From contig JBILLS010000002.1 in the NCBI GenBank assembly GCA_044375955.1, positions 62,001 to 126,000 of the forward strand: a DNA stretch of 64,000 nt, in the 5' to 3' direction. The notes below the pieces were generated by a model that saw only the letters and a list, made by a program, of their open reading frames with translations, was not told the DNA's origin and ran no database searches. Numbering within the stretch: the first letter of the stretch is position 1; each line of letters opens with the position of its first letter. Source of the DNA: VGCC01 sp044375955 (lineage in GTDB: Bacteria; Actinomycetota; Actinomycetes; S36-B12). Below are positions 1 through 8,741 of this stretch, in pieces. The translations under genes were made by a program, and so were the position numbers.

Positions 1-126
1 GGACTCCGCGAATGCCCTCCCCAGGTGTGTTCCTCCACCGGTGACGATCGCGGTGCGCCCGGTGAGGTCCAGGAGGTCCTGAATCGGGCGATGGCTCGTG
101 CTGGGTCCTGGGGTGGCAGCTGTCAT
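1..126 (-). CDS. SDR-family oxidoreductase, N-terminal fragment
   Basis: The first 42 codons of a gene that runs off the left edge. An ATG at 126 opens a frame with no stop to base 1. Residues 22-36 read TGRTAIVTGGGTHLG, the beta1 strand and TGxxxGxG dinucleotide-binding turn of short-chain dehydrogenases/reductases. The SDR family reduces or oxidises hydroxyl/keto groups with NAD(P)H; the substrate cannot be told from this fragment. It lies 74 bases after the flavin oxidase stop and is co-directional with the polyamine transporter operon, so it may be its last gene. The 20-residue N-terminal extension before the Rossmann strand is normal for the family. Confidence 0.75.
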   Translation of the reverse strand, partial: MTAATPGPSTSHRPIQDLLDLTGRTAIVTGGGTHLGRAFAES

Positions 127-200
127 ACAGGAAGTCTGGCACCGGACGTTGCCGTGCGGAGGGGATTCGTGGTGAGTGGAGTGGCGGCCATCGGAGTCGG

Positions 201-1622
201 TCAGGAGTTGAAACCGAGGCCGAACCTGTCGAGGGTGCGCAGCCAGGCACCGCGATGTCCGGTGGCGTCCTCGCGCGCCAGTTGCGCGCGAGTGAACTGG
301 ATGAGCGGGTAGCGGAAGGGTTCCGGCGGGAACGGGAACGGCTTGCGCCGCACCAGGGTGAGCGCGGTGCGTTCGGTGCGGCAGTTGTCGAGTAGATCGA
401 GCATCGTCAGGGCACCGAACCGGGAGGAGGCGGTGCCGAGGCCGGTATAGCCGACGGCGTAGGCGAGCTGCCCGTCCATCGCGGTGCCGATCGCGGGAGT
501 GAACCGGCTCGTCGAGTCGATCAGGCCGGCCCACTTGTGGGTGAAGCGCAGTCCCTCGAGTTGCGGGAACGTCGCGAAGAACTGCGTGGCCAAGAGTGCG
601 TGGCTGGCATCCCGGTGCTCGAGGGCCGGATCGGTGCGGTTGCCGCGGTGATAGATCGCGTCGTAGCCACCCCACAGGATGCGGTTGTCCGGGGTGCGGC
701 GGTAGTAGTGGAACTGATTGCCGATGTCGGTGAGCCCCTGGTTCTCGCGCCAGCCGATGTCGTCGAGTTGACGGTCGGTGAGTGGCTCGGTGACGAGAAC
801 GTGGTCGAAGATCGGGAGGACGCGGTAGCGCAGGCGTCGCAGCAGTGGCGTGAACGCGTTGGTGGCGAGCACTGCGTGGCGTGCGGTGATCGTGGTGATC
901 GGTGTGGTGGCGGTGATGGTTCGTGTGTTGGTGGTGCGGTGCAGGGCGGTGATCGGTGTGTTCTCGTGGATGCGGACACCGAGTGCGTGGGCGGTGCGCG
1001 CGAGTCCCCAGGCGAGGCGTGCGGGATCCATCAGTCCGCTACCGGTGCGCACCCGCAGGCCACCGAGGTAGGTGGGTGAGTGCACATCGGCGCGCATCGC
1101 GCCCTGGTCGAGGAGTTCGGCGTCCTCATCCCACCGTCGGTGAATCTCGAGCATCGGGCGTAGGGATCGCTGCGCGTGCGGTGTGGTCGCGATGGCCGTC
1201 TTGCCCACCAGTTGTAGGTCTGCATCGATGTGGTGCTCGCGGGTGAATGCGACGATCTCGGCCAGGTTCTGCCGGCCCAGGTGGACGAGTCGGTCCATCT
1301 CGGTGGGCCAGAGCGCTTCGCCATGGGCCAGCCCGTGGGTCAGCGAGGCGGAGATGAAACCGCCGTTGCGCCCCGACCCACCGTGCGCGATGGTGCTCGC
1401 GTCGATGAGCAGCACGTCGCGCTCGGGGTTGTGTTGTTTGGCGCAGATCGCTGTCCAGAGGCCGGTGAAGCCCGCTCCGATGATGAGCAGGTCCGCGGTG
1501 GTCGGTGCCTCCAGTGGCGGGTGCGGGGTGGGTCGGTCCGGGCGGTCGGTCCAGAACGGCGTGTGGACGACGTCGGCGAGGGACGCGCGGATCCGGCTGT
1601 CACCGGGGGTGAGGACGCTCAT
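201..1622 (-). CDS. puuB: FAD-dependent oxidoreductase, gamma-glutamylputrescine oxidase-like
   Basis: A 473-residue DAO-family flavoprotein. The FAD-binding GxGxxG is [10 protein letters not shown] at residues 47-56, followed by a GGSGRNGGF segment near residues 82-90 as in PuuB/amino-acid oxidases. PuuB-type enzymes oxidise gamma-glutamylputrescine to the aldehyde with release of ammonia and peroxide. The ATG at 1622 overlaps the potA stop by four bases, so the gene is translationally coupled to a polyamine importer, and this supports a polyamine-derived substrate. No gamma-glutamylputrescine synthetase is present here, so a direct polyamine or other amine substrate is also possible. The family call is firm; the exact substrate is inferred from the neighbours. 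Confidence 0.72.
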   Translation of the reverse strand: MSVLTPGDSRIRASLADVVHTPFWTDRPDRPTPHPPLEAPTTADLLIIGAGFTGLWTAICAKQHNPERDVLLIDASTIAHGGSGRNGGFISASLTHGLAHGEALWPTEMDRLVHLGRQNLAEIVAFTREHHIDADLQLVGKTAIATTPHAQRSLRPMLEIHRRWDEDAELLDQGAMRADVHSPTYLGGLRVRTGSGLMDPARLAWGLARTAHALGVRIHENTPITALHRTTNTRTITATTPITTITARHAVLATNAFTPLLRRLRYRVLPIFDHVLVTEPLTDRQLDDIGWRENQGLTDIGNQFHYYRRTPDNRILWGGYDAIYHRGNRTDPALEHRDASHALLATQFFATFPQLEGLRFTHKWAGLIDSTSRFTPAIGTAMDGQLAYAVGYTGLGTASSRFGALTMLDLLDNCRTERTALTLVRRKPFPFPPEPFRYPLIQFTRAQLAREDATGHRGAWLRTLDRFGLGFNS

Positions 1623-2677
1623 GAGGGAATCAGCACCGCGCCGGAGGCATCCCAGGTGATCCCCACCTCCGCGCCCGCGTGGACGGTCGGTGCGCCCGCA
1701 TGCGAGGCGATCACGGGTGCGTCCAGGCCCGGGACGGTGATGGAGGTGGTGGACGACCCGCCGTAGAAGTGCGTCTCCACCACGGTCCCGCGCAGGGGTG
1801 TGGTGGTGGGATCGGTGCGCAGGGTGACGTTCTCCGGCCGGATGAGCAGGACGGCGGCGCCGGTGATGCTGCTGGCGGGCGCGGGCAACCGCGTGCCGAG
1901 CGCCTCGAATCCCGATGCAGTGGCTGTCCCGCAGATGAGCGTTCCAGAACCGATGAAGTCCGCGACGAACACGTTGGCCGGTTTGGAGTAGAGGGTGATC
2001 GGGTCGGCGATCTGCTGCACGCGCCCCTCGTGCATGACCGCGATGCGGTCGGCCATGCTCATCGCCTCCTCCTGATCGTGGGTGACCACGACGAAGGTGA
2101 TGCCGACCTCGTGTTGCAACCGCTTGAGTTCGATCTGCATCTCCGCACGCACCTTGCGGTCCAGGGCGGAGAGTGGTTCGTCGAGCAGCAGCAGGCGCGG
2201 GCGCTTGACGATCGCGCGGGCCAGCGCCACGCGTTGCTTCTGGCCACCGGACAGTTGCTGCGGTCGCGCGGTCGCCTTGTCCGTGAGTGCGACGATCTCG
2301 AGCACCTCGTCGACCCGCGCGGTGATCTCGGTCGCAGGCAGGCCCTCACGCTCGAGTCCGTACGCGATGTTCTTGCGCACGTTCATGTGCGGGAAGAGGG
2401 CGTAGGACTGGAACATCAGATTGACCGGGCGCTTGTTCGGCGGAAGAGCGAGTAGGTCGATGTTTGTGCCCGCGTTCGAGGTATCCGTCATCGTGATGGT
2501 GCCCGCATCCGGATCCTCGAACCCGGCGATTGCCCGCAGCAGGGTGGTCTTGCCGCAGCCGGAGGGCCCGAGCAGGGCGAAGAACTCGTTGGCCGCGATG
2601 TCCACGCTGACGTCGTCGAGGGCGACGACGGATCCGTAGGACTTCGACACGTGGGCGATGGTGAGCAGATTCGTCAT
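1619..2677 (-). CDS. potA: Spermidine/putrescine ABC transporter ATP-binding protein
   Basis: 352 residues, the usual PotA length. Walker [10 protein letters not shown] is at residues 37-45, the Q-loop near 90, the ABC signature LSGGQ at 142-146 and Walker B LLLLDEP at 162-168. A C-terminal beta-rich region of about 110 residues fits a TOBE regulatory domain. It powers import of polyamines through the PotB/PotC membrane pair. I chose the ATG at 2677 because it overlaps the potC stop (ATGA) and places the first strand ([11 protein letters not shown]) at the N terminus. The frame stays open for 250 codons upstream, but that stretch is only the antisense shadow of potC. Confidence 0.9.
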   Translation of the reverse strand: MTNLLTIAHVSKSYGSVVALDDVSVDIAANEFFALLGPSGCGKTTLLRAIAGFEDPDAGTITMTDTSNAGTNIDLLALPPNKRPVNLMFQSYALFPHMNVRKNIAYGLEREGLPATEITARVDEVLEIVALTDKATARPQQLSGGQKQRVALARAIVKRPRLLLLDEPLSALDRKVRAEMQIELKRLQHEVGITFVVVTHDQEEAMSMADRIAVMHEGRVQQIADPITLYSKPANVFVADFIGSGTLICGTATASGFEALGTRLPAPASSITGAAVLLIRPENVTLRTDPTTTPLRGTVVETHFYGGSSTTSITVPGLDAPVIASHAGAPTVHAGAEVGITWDASGAVLIPS

Positions 2678-3444
2678 ACGGCATCCGTGAGTCGGGTGAT
2701 CCGCTGGGCGGAGATCACGATGGTGAAGGACACGAGAAGCAGGATCGTGGCCAGGGCGTTGATCTCGGGGGTGACACCGAAGCGCACCATGGAGTAGATG
2801 ACGATCGGGAGCGTGGGTGTGCTCGGACCGTTGGTGAAGAACGCGATCACGAACTCGTCGATGCTGAGGGTGAACACGAGCAGGGCTCCGGCGATGATGC
2901 CCGGGGCGAGTGTGGGCAGCGTGATGCGCAGGAAGGTCGACGTGGCACTCGCGCCGAGGTCGCGACTTGCTTCCTCGAGACTCGGGTCGGTCTGACCCAG
3001 GCGTGCGATCACTACCGCGGCCACGAACGCCATCCCGAAGACCACGTGGGACAGCAGGACCGAGAAAAGACTGAGTGAGACCCCGATGAGGGAGAAGAAG
3101 GCGAGCAGACCGATGGCCAGCACGAGGTCGGGGATGATCGCTGGAGCGAGGCTGTAGGCCTCGACGATCGCCGAACGCACGTAGCGCGCGACCCCGATCG
3201 CCAGCAATGTGCCGAGCACGGTGGCAACGATGGTCGCGCCGACCGCGACGATGAGGGTGTTGATCAGGCCCTCGCGCACAAGCTCGTTCTGCGCCAGCTC
3301 CCCGTACCACCGGGTGGAGAACCCGGTCCAGACGAACGGGATCTTGCTCGCGTTGAAGCTCATCACCACTAGCACCGCGATAGGCAGGTAAAGGAACAGG
3401 TACGTGAACCAGAGCGGCAGACGGAGCCAACCGATGCTACGCAC
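2674..3444 (-). CDS. potC: Spermidine/putrescine ABC transporter permease
   Basis: A 256-residue inner-membrane protein with about six hydrophobic segments. The EAA loop that contacts the ATPase lies around residues 165-190 ([15 protein letters not shown]). Length and motif fit PotC/YdcV-type permeases. It overlaps potB (8 bases) and potA (4 bases), so the four transporter genes form a single transcription unit with translational coupling. Its role is one half of the transmembrane channel for polyamines; the exact polyamine is not readable from the permease. Confidence 0.88.
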   Translation of the reverse strand: MRSIGWLRLPLWFTYLFLYLPIAVLVVMSFNASKIPFVWTGFSTRWYGELAQNELVREGLINTLIVAVGATIVATVLGTLLAIGVARYVRSAIVEAYSLAPAIIPDLVLAIGLLAFFSLIGVSLSLFSVLLSHVVFGMAFVAAVVIARLGQTDPSLEEASRDLGASATSTFLRITLPTLAPGIIAGALLVFTLSIDEFVIAFFTNGPSTPTLPIVIYSMVRFGVTPEINALATILLLVSFTIVISAQRITRLTDAV

Positions 3445-4333
3445 GGGCGGTCCTCCCGTTGATGCGCCGGGAGATGTATGCCTGGAGGGCGAACAGGATC
3501 ACCAGGAGCGCGATCACGAAGAGGGCCAGTACGGCACCGAAGGGCCAGTCGCGGGTCTCCAGGAACTGGTCGCGGATCAGGTTGCCGACCATCACGGTCT
3601 TTCCACCACCGAGGAGCTCGGGAACAACGAAGTTCCCCATGCTCGGGACGAACACGAAGATCGCACCGATCATCGCGCCCGGCAGGGTGAGCGGCAGGGT
3701 GATGTCAAAGAAGACGCGGGCCCGGCTGGCACCGAGGTTGCTCGCGGCCTCGAGGAGTTGCCGGTCGAGTCGCTCGACGGATGCGTAGACCGGCAGGATC
3801 ACCAGCGGGATATAGGCGTAGAGCAAGCCGACGATCACCGCACCGGGTGTGTAGAGCAGACCGAGGGGTGCGCTGATGAAACCGATATCCACCAGTGCGC
3901 GGTTGAGCAGACCCTCGGAGTTCAGCAGCACGATCCAGGCGTAAGTGCGGATCAGGAAGTTGGTCCAGAACGGGAGCACCACGAGAACGAGGGCGATGGT
4001 GCGCCACTTCTTCGGCAGGCGCGCGATCGCATACGCCGCCGGGTAACCGATCAGCAATGCGAGCACCGTGGTGGTCCCGGCGATTAGCAGCGACTCGGTG
4101 AAAACGTTGACGTAGACGGGCTCGAACGCGCGGGCGTAGTTCTCGAAGGTGAACTCCCACACCACGCCACCGAAGCGGCCGCGCTGGAAGAACGAATAAA
4201 CCAGGACCAGAACGACCGGGATCGTCATGAACAGGGTGATGTAGAGCAGCCCCGGTCCGGCGAAGATGGCACGCGCATTCAGGGCGCGGCGCCGAGTGGC
4301 GCCGCGCCCTGATGCACTACGTGCAGCGGTCAC
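3437..4333 (-). CDS. potB: Spermidine/putrescine ABC transporter permease
   Basis: A 298-residue six-TM permease with an EAA loop (LEAASNLGASRARVF) in its last third. I start it at the GTG at 4333, one base after the potD stop. An in-frame ATG at 4384 would make 315 residues but would run 50 bases into potD. The first 30 residues are a basic cytoplasmic tail ahead of the first membrane segment (GLLYITLFMTIPVVLVL). A perfect 13-bp inverted repeat (4281-4310) lies within this tail. PotB pairs with PotC to form the polyamine channel. Confidence 0.85.
   Translation of the reverse strand: MTAARSASGRGATRRRALNARAIFAGPGLLYITLFMTIPVVLVLVYSFFQRGRFGGVVWEFTFENYARAFEPVYVNVFTESLLIAGTTTVLALLIGYPAAYAIARLPKKWRTIALVLVVLPFWTNFLIRTYAWIVLLNSEGLLNRALVDIGFISAPLGLLYTPGAVIVGLLYAYIPLVILPVYASVERLDRQLLEAASNLGASRARVFFDITLPLTLPGAMIGAIFVFVPSMGNFVVPELLGGGKTVMVGNLIRDQFLETRDWPFGAVLALFVIALLVILFALQAYISRRINGRTARA
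4281..4310 (-). other. 13-bp perfect hairpin just after potD stop
   Basis: AGGGCGCGGCGCC and GGCGCCGCGCCCT pair perfectly around a four-base loop. On the transcript the hairpin begins about 25 bases after the potD stop and lies inside the potB N-terminal codons. No T-run follows it, so it is not a simple terminator. A stem in this place between a binding-protein gene and its permease gene could protect the potD mRNA 3' end or attenuate downstream expression; that role is inference. A similar arrangement occurs at 41720-41753. Confidence 0.7.
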
Positions 4334-4334
4334 G

Positions 4335-5426
4335 TCAGCTCGAGGTGACCTCGGTGACGATCTCCGAGTACTTCGGTGCGGCATCCCCGAGATCCACGAG
4401 GCTCTCGCCCTTGAGCAGGTCGGCCGGAGTCAGACCCATATTCGGGAATGTCTCGGCCAGCGCTGCCACCTGCTCCATGGCGGGCTTGTTCGGGACCTTG
4501 TAGAGGATGTTCTCCGCGACCCAGGCGTGGTTGGCCGGATCGAGGATGTAGTTGATGAAGGCGTGCGCCGCCTCCTTGTTCTTCGAGGACTTCAGGATCA
4601 CCATCGTGTCCGCCCACAGGTCACTGCCCTCGGAGGGAACGGCGAACTTGATGTCCGGGTTCTCGGCGGTGCCGTAGTTGCACCAGCCATCCCACGCCAC
4701 GACCATGTTCGCCTCACCGGAGACCAGGCGTGAGTAGAACGTGGTGTCGTCGTAGGCGAGCAGACCCGGCTTGGCTGCGAGCAGCTTCTCCTTCACCTGC
4801 TCGAGCTCACCTTCGTCGGTGGTGTTCGCCGAGAAACCGAGAGCCTTCTGCGCCGGCAGCATCAGCCAGCGATCGGTTGCAAGCGCGGTTACCTTGCCCT
4901 TGTTCTCCGCACTCGGCTCGAGGATCGCGTTCCAGCTGGTGGGCTCGTCCACGACGTCGCTGCGGTAGCAGATGCCCGTGGTGCCCCAGGCGTAGGGAAC
5001 CGAGAACTTGTTGCCCGGGTCGTAGGACAGTTCCTGCGCCTCGGGATAGAGGTTCGCCAGGTTCGGGATGAACTCGGGGTTCAGCTGCTCGACCAGGCCC
5101 GCCTCGTTCAGGGCCTGCGCGAACTGACCCGACACGAACGCGACGTCGAAGCCGGAATCACCGCCCGCGGTGAGCTTGGCCATGATCTCCTCGTTCGTGG
5201 CGTGATTGCTGATCGTCATCGGGGTCCCGACGGCACCCTCGAACTTCTCCGCGAGGTCCTCGGGGTAGTAGCCCGCCCAGTTGGAGATGGTGAGGGTCTG
5301 CTGGGACAGATCGGCGTTCGGGTCCAGCTCGGATGCGCTGTCCCCGCCTCCGCACGCGGACAGCACCAGGGCGGCCGCGGCGGTGGTGACCAGCAGCGCG
5401 CCGGTCCGTGGTGTGAGTCGACGCAT
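4335..5426 (-). CDS. potD: Polyamine ABC transporter substrate-binding lipoprotein
   Basis: 363 residues with a lipoprotein signal: basic start, hydrophobic core and lipobox LSAC with Cys25. The mature part begins with an Asp/Ser linker and then QTLTISNWAGYYPEDLAEKFE, the usual opening of PotD/PotF binding proteins. It would be tethered outside the membrane and deliver putrescine or spermidine to PotBC. A clear Shine-Dalgarno (AAGGAGA) precedes the ATG at 5426. It is the first gene of the operon potD-potB-potC-potA-oxidase-SDR and is divergent from a tetR gene, which may control it. Confidence 0.88.
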   Translation of the reverse strand: MRRLTPRTGALLVTTAAAALVLSACGGGDSASELDPNADLSQQTLTISNWAGYYPEDLAEKFEGAVGTPMTISNHATNEEIMAKLTAGGDSGFDVAFVSGQFAQALNEAGLVEQLNPEFIPNLANLYPEAQELSYDPGNKFSVPYAWGTTGICYRSDVVDEPTSWNAILEPSAENKGKVTALATDRWLMLPAQKALGFSANTTDEGELEQVKEKLLAAKPGLLAYDDTTFYSRLVSGEANMVVAWDGWCNYGTAENPDIKFAVPSEGSDLWADTMVILKSSKNKEAAHAFINYILDPANHAWVAENILYKVPNKPAMEQVAALAETFPNMGLTPADLLKGESLVDLGDAAPKYSEIVTEVTSS

Positions 5427-5507
5427 CAGTTCTCCTTCGGCTTGGAATGCGTGTCCTGCTCATGAAACAGCACGGACTGGGGGAATACCAGGGTTATTGC
5501 CAAATTG

Positions 5508-5537
5508 TTGAATTCGGGTTCAAGAAACTCCTACCCT
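5508..5537 (+). promoter_or_regulatory. tetR promoter with overlapping inverted repeat
   Basis: TTGAA-N6-TTCAA (5508-5523) is a perfect 5-bp-arm inverted repeat. Its left half forms a -35-like TTGAAT (5508-5513), with an 18-base spacer to the -10-like TACCCT (5532-5537). The ATG at 5544 lies exactly seven bases after the hexamer, which predicts a leaderless tetR transcript. The repeat sits in the potD/tetR divergent region, so it is a candidate TetR operator controlling one or both directions. This is inference from position and symmetry. Confidence 0.55.
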
Positions 5538-5543
5538 CGACCC

Positions 5544-6176
5544 ATGGGGAGGACCAGCGGCCGTAAGGCCGTCCTGATCGAGGCCGCCCAGCGGGCCATG
5601 TCCGAGCACGGCACCGCCGTGCGGCTGAACCAGATCGCCGAGCAAGCCGGGGTGACCTCGAGCGCGGTGCTCTACCACTACCCGAATATCGAGGAACTCC
5701 TGGTCGACGCCAATCGCGCCGGGATGGAGCGGTTCTACGACCAGCGGATGCAGGCGATCTCGGGGCTCACCGACCCGGTGGAGAAGCTGGTGACCACCAT
5801 CGCCCTCGGTGTTCCCCGTTCCTCGGACGATGAGGAGGTGCGGCTGCTCTGTTCCCTGGGCGGCGAGGCCGCACGCAACACCATCTACGCGGTGCTGCTC
5901 ACCTCGCTCTACGACCGGCAGGTGGGCATGTTCCAGGCGATCCTGGAATCCGGGGTGACCTCCGGTGATTTCCGGCTAGCCCAGGATGCACTCGTTGTCT
6001 CCCGCAACCTCGTGGCACTCGAAGACGCCTACGGTTACCGGGTCATGGCCAAGCACCCGACCCTGGATTACGCGACCGCGGTGGAGTTGATCCTCGACTA
6101 CGCACGCATGGCCACCGACCAAGCACTTCCGGTCCCGAGCCGCATCACCCGTCTATCCCGACCCGCACATAAGTGA
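5544..6176 (+). CDS. TetR-family transcriptional regulator
   Basis: 210 residues. The N-terminal 55 residues form a TetR helix-turn-helix domain: a helix at RKAVLIEAAQRAM, then LNQIAEQAGVTSSAVLYHYP near residues 27-46, where the YHYP ending of the recognition helix is typical. The rest is a helical ligand/dimer domain with no recognisable ligand class. The ATG at 5544 fits the preceding TACCCT hexamer, while an ATG at 5505 would place the operator-like repeat inside the gene. It stands head of a set with a glycosyltransferase, kinase and SIS protein, and is divergent from the polyamine operon. It could regulate either. Confidence 0.85.
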   Translation: MGRTSGRKAVLIEAAQRAMSEHGTAVRLNQIAEQAGVTSSAVLYHYPNIEELLVDANRAGMERFYDQRMQAISGLTDPVEKLVTTIALGVPRSSDDEEVRLLCSLGGEAARNTIYAVLLTSLYDRQVGMFQAILESGVTSGDFRLAQDALVVSRNLVALEDAYGYRVMAKHPTLDYATAVELILDYARMATDQALPVPSRITRLSRPAHK

Positions 6177-6183
6177 GGTACCG

Positions 6184-7497
6184 ATGTCCGATCGCCCATT
6201 GACCGTCCTGTTCATGCCCGAGTCGGCCTACGGTCCGACCAACCAGTGCATCGGCATCGGCAAGGTTCTCCTCGAGCGCGGTCACCGCGTGGTGTTCGCC
6301 GCCGAGGCATCGTGGAAAGGGAAGTTGGCGGCCCTCGGTTTCGAGGAGGACCTTGTCGACCTCGCGCCACCACCGCCGGAGGATGCCGGTGAGCAGGATG
6401 CGGGTGCGTTCTGGAAGGAGTTCATCCGCGAGACAGCACCGGAGTTCCGCAAGCCGACGATCGAGCAGCTCTCCACCTTCATCCAGCCGACGTTCCAGGC
6501 ATTGATCGACGGTGCCGTGTATTGCGAGCCGCAACTACGCGAGATCATCGCGCGGGTCAAGCCCGATGTGATCGTCGAAGACAACGTGTTGTGCTTCCCG
6601 GCACTGACCAGTGCAGGCGTGCCTTTCGTGCGCATCGTGTCCTGCAACCCCCTCGAGGTGAAGGGCCCGGGTGTGGCACCCGCCTTCTCCGGGTACGCCC
6701 AGTCCGACCCTGATTCGTGGCCGGCCTTCCGTGCGGAGTACGAGCGCACCCACCGGGGAATGTGGGAGGCGTTCAACGAGTTCGTGGTGGCCTCCGGTGC
6801 CGCGCCGCTACCGGACCTCGAGTTCATCCACTCGGACAACGCGGCGAATCTCTACGTCTATCCCAAGGAAGCCGACTACGTAGCCGAGCGGCCACTGGAT
6901 GCCAGTTGGACGCGGATGGACTCCTCCGTGCGTACCACTGACTCCGACTACGTGATTCCGGCCGAGGTCGCCAACCGGCCCGAGGGCAGCGCGCTGATCT
7001 ACCTCTCCCTGGGTTCGTTGGGTTCCGCCGATGTGGGGTTGATGAAGCGGCTGGTCGAAGTACTGGGCAAGACCCCGCACCGGTACATCGTGTCCAAGGG
7101 TCCCCAGCACACTGAGTACGAACTCGCCGACAACATGGTGGGTGCGGAGTTCGTCCCCCAGACTCGGATCATCCCGGAGGTGGATCTGGTGATCACCCAC
7201 GGCGGCAACAACACCACCACCGAATCCCTGCACTTCGGCAAGCCGATGATCCTGCTGCCGCTGTTCTGGGACCAGTACGACAACGCGCAACGCATTCACG
7301 AGCTCGGGTTCGGCCGCCGATTGGCCACGTATGCCTTCACCGACGAGGAGATGAATGACGCTCTCACGTCTCTGCTGGGTGATGCGGAGCTCCGGGCGCG
7401 CTTGACCGCGATGGGTGAGGCGATTCGGTCGCGCGATGGACTGCGTGTGGGCGCGGACGTGATCGAGCGCGTGGGACGCGAGCACGTCGCTTCGTGA
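6184..7497 (+). CDS. UDP-glycosyltransferase, GT1 / macrolide-glycosyltransferase type
   Basis: 437 residues with a GT-B fold. The N-terminal domain starts with LTVLFMPESAYGPTNQC. The C-terminal donor domain has THGGNNTTTESL near residue 338 and FWDQYDNAQR near residue 361, which match the nucleotide-sugar signature of UGT/MGT enzymes (HGG...E...P...DQ..NA). Such enzymes transfer a sugar from an NDP-sugar to a small molecule, lipid or antibiotic in the cytoplasm. A Shine-Dalgarno-like GAGGTA precedes the ATG seven bases after tetR, and the GTG of the kinase overlaps its stop. A TetR-controlled detoxifying or glycolipid-forming transferase would both fit; the acceptor is unknown. Confidence 0.8.
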   Translation: MSDRPLTVLFMPESAYGPTNQCIGIGKVLLERGHRVVFAAEASWKGKLAALGFEEDLVDLAPPPPEDAGEQDAGAFWKEFIRETAPEFRKPTIEQLSTFIQPTFQALIDGAVYCEPQLREIIARVKPDVIVEDNVLCFPALTSAGVPFVRIVSCNPLEVKGPGVAPAFSGYAQSDPDSWPAFRAEYERTHRGMWEAFNEFVVASGAAPLPDLEFIHSDNAANLYVYPKEADYVAERPLDASWTRMDSSVRTTDSDYVIPAEVANRPEGSALIYLSLGSLGSADVGLMKRLVEVLGKTPHRYIVSKGPQHTEYELADNMVGAEFVPQTRIIPEVDLVITHGGNNTTTESLHFGKPMILLPLFWDQYDNAQRIHELGFGRRLATYAFTDEEMNDALTSLLGDAELRARLTAMGEAIRSRDGLRVGADVIERVGREHVAS

Positions 7498-8741
7498 CCA
7501 CTCCACCCTTCGGGGAATTGCTGCGGCGGGCTGCCGTCGCGGACCTGCTCCCGCATCGTTCGCAGGCGCGTGCCACCGACGCTGTCGGTGAGCCTCTGCT
7601 GGTGGACGCGCTCGACCTCGGTGACGGGTGCGCCGTATGCATCGTGGACATCGGTGAGCGCCGGGTGGTGGTTCCCGCACGCGTGGTGGACGGTCGGCTG
7701 GTGCGCGATCCGGGTGTCGCGAGCCTGTTGCGTGCCGGGGACTCCGGTGCCTTCCACGTCGATGTCATGGGCACCCTGCCGTCGGCTGTGCGGACCATCG
7801 ACGTCGATCAGAGCAACGACTCGGTGATCCTCGGTGACGCCGTGGTCGTGAAGTGGCAGGTCGACGTGGCGCCCTCGCCCGCGCCGAGTCGATTGCGCGC
7901 GCTGGCGGGAACGGGGATCACCCCGGAGCCCCGGGCGATCGTGGAGTGGGTGGACCCGGACGGGCGGACGTGCACCGTGCTCACGGCAGCTGTGAACCTC
8001 CCTGGTGCCGAAGACGGCTGGACCTGGGCGGTGGACCTGGTGCGCGCGCACGCCCGCGGCCAGGAGGTTGATGCCATCGGTCCCTTCGCGGACCTGGGCG
8101 CACTCGTCGCGCGGATGCACGTGGTGCTCGCGGGTGACGGCGTGGGTGAGTGGACTGCGGCGCAGTGCGCGGAGTTAGTGGCGTCGATGCACGCGGACCT
8201 CGACGAGGCCATTGCGGTGATGGACGGCCCGGAGAGTGAGCGCCTGCGGGCGCGCCGCGTGGCCTTGGCGGAGATCATCGACCGTGCGCGCGATGTGGAC
8301 TCCACACCTGTGATCGCGATCCACGGTGACCTGCATATCGGCCAAGTACTGCGTAGTGGGCAGAGCTTGAGCATCATCGACTTCGACGGGAATCCACTCT
8401 CGAGTGCAGAGGTGCGCGGCGCACCGGCACCGGCGGCCCGCGATGTGGCCGGGATGCTCGCGTCTATCGACCACGTGGCGCGGGTGGTGACCCATCGCAC
8501 CGAGAACCTGGACCCGCGTCCTGCGCTGGTGTGGATCGCGCATGCGCAGGATACCTTCCTCGCCTCCTATCAGGCGACGTTGTCCGAGGCCGGACTGCGG
8601 CACCTGCTCGATGACCGGCTCCTCGCGCCGATGATGATCGACCAGGAGTGCCGTGAGTACATCTACTCCGCACGCCACCTCCCGCACTGGCGGTACGTTC
8701 CGGATGCCGTGATCACGCACCTGCTGCCCGAGGAGGACTGA
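7494..8741 (+). CDS. Maltokinase-fold sugar kinase, possible glucosamine kinase
   Basis: 415 residues of the aminoglycoside-phosphotransferase/maltokinase type. The catalytic loop IHGDLHIGQVL lies near residues 278-288 and the metal-binding IIDFDGNP follows near 297-304. The first 110 residues form a separate beta-rich cap as in maltokinases, and the length fits. Actinobacterial enzymes of this fold include maltokinase and a glucosamine kinase family. The overlapping SIS isomerase downstream favours an amino-sugar substrate, but that is inference. The GTG at 7494 overlaps the glycosyltransferase stop (GTGA), and its own stop overlaps the next ATG. Confidence 0.7.
   Translation: MTTPPFGELLRRAAVADLLPHRSQARATDAVGEPLLVDALDLGDGCAVCIVDIGERRVVVPARVVDGRLVRDPGVASLLRAGDSGAFHVDVMGTLPSAVRTIDVDQSNDSVILGDAVVVKWQVDVAPSPAPSRLRALAGTGITPEPRAIVEWVDPDGRTCTVLTAAVNLPGAEDGWTWAVDLVRAHARGQEVDAIGPFADLGALVARMHVVLAGDGVGEWTAAQCAELVASMHADLDEAIAVMDGPESERLRARRVALAEIIDRARDVDSTPVIAIHGDLHIGQVLRSGQSLSIIDFDGNPLSSAEVRGAPAPAARDVAGMLASIDHVARVVTHRTENLDPRPALVWIAHAQDTFLASYQATLSEAGLRHLLDDRLLAPMMIDQECREYIYSARHLPHWRYVPDAVITHLLPEED

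Noticed and set aside
537..1766. Plus-strand open frames over the flavin oxidase (180 and 178 residues)
   Set aside because: They are shadows of the minus-strand gene, with Arg/Val/Gly-rich sequences and no motif.
1619..3430. A single 603-residue minus-strand reading frame over potA and beyond
   Set aside because: The N-terminal 250 residues have no similarity to anything and are antisense or out of frame with potC. The real potA starts at 2677.
4334..4384. ATG at 4384 as the potB start
   Set aside because: It would overlap potD by 50 bases and add an Arg/Ser/Pro-rich tail. The GTG at 4333, one base after the potD stop, fits the tight spacing of the operon better, though it is not proven.
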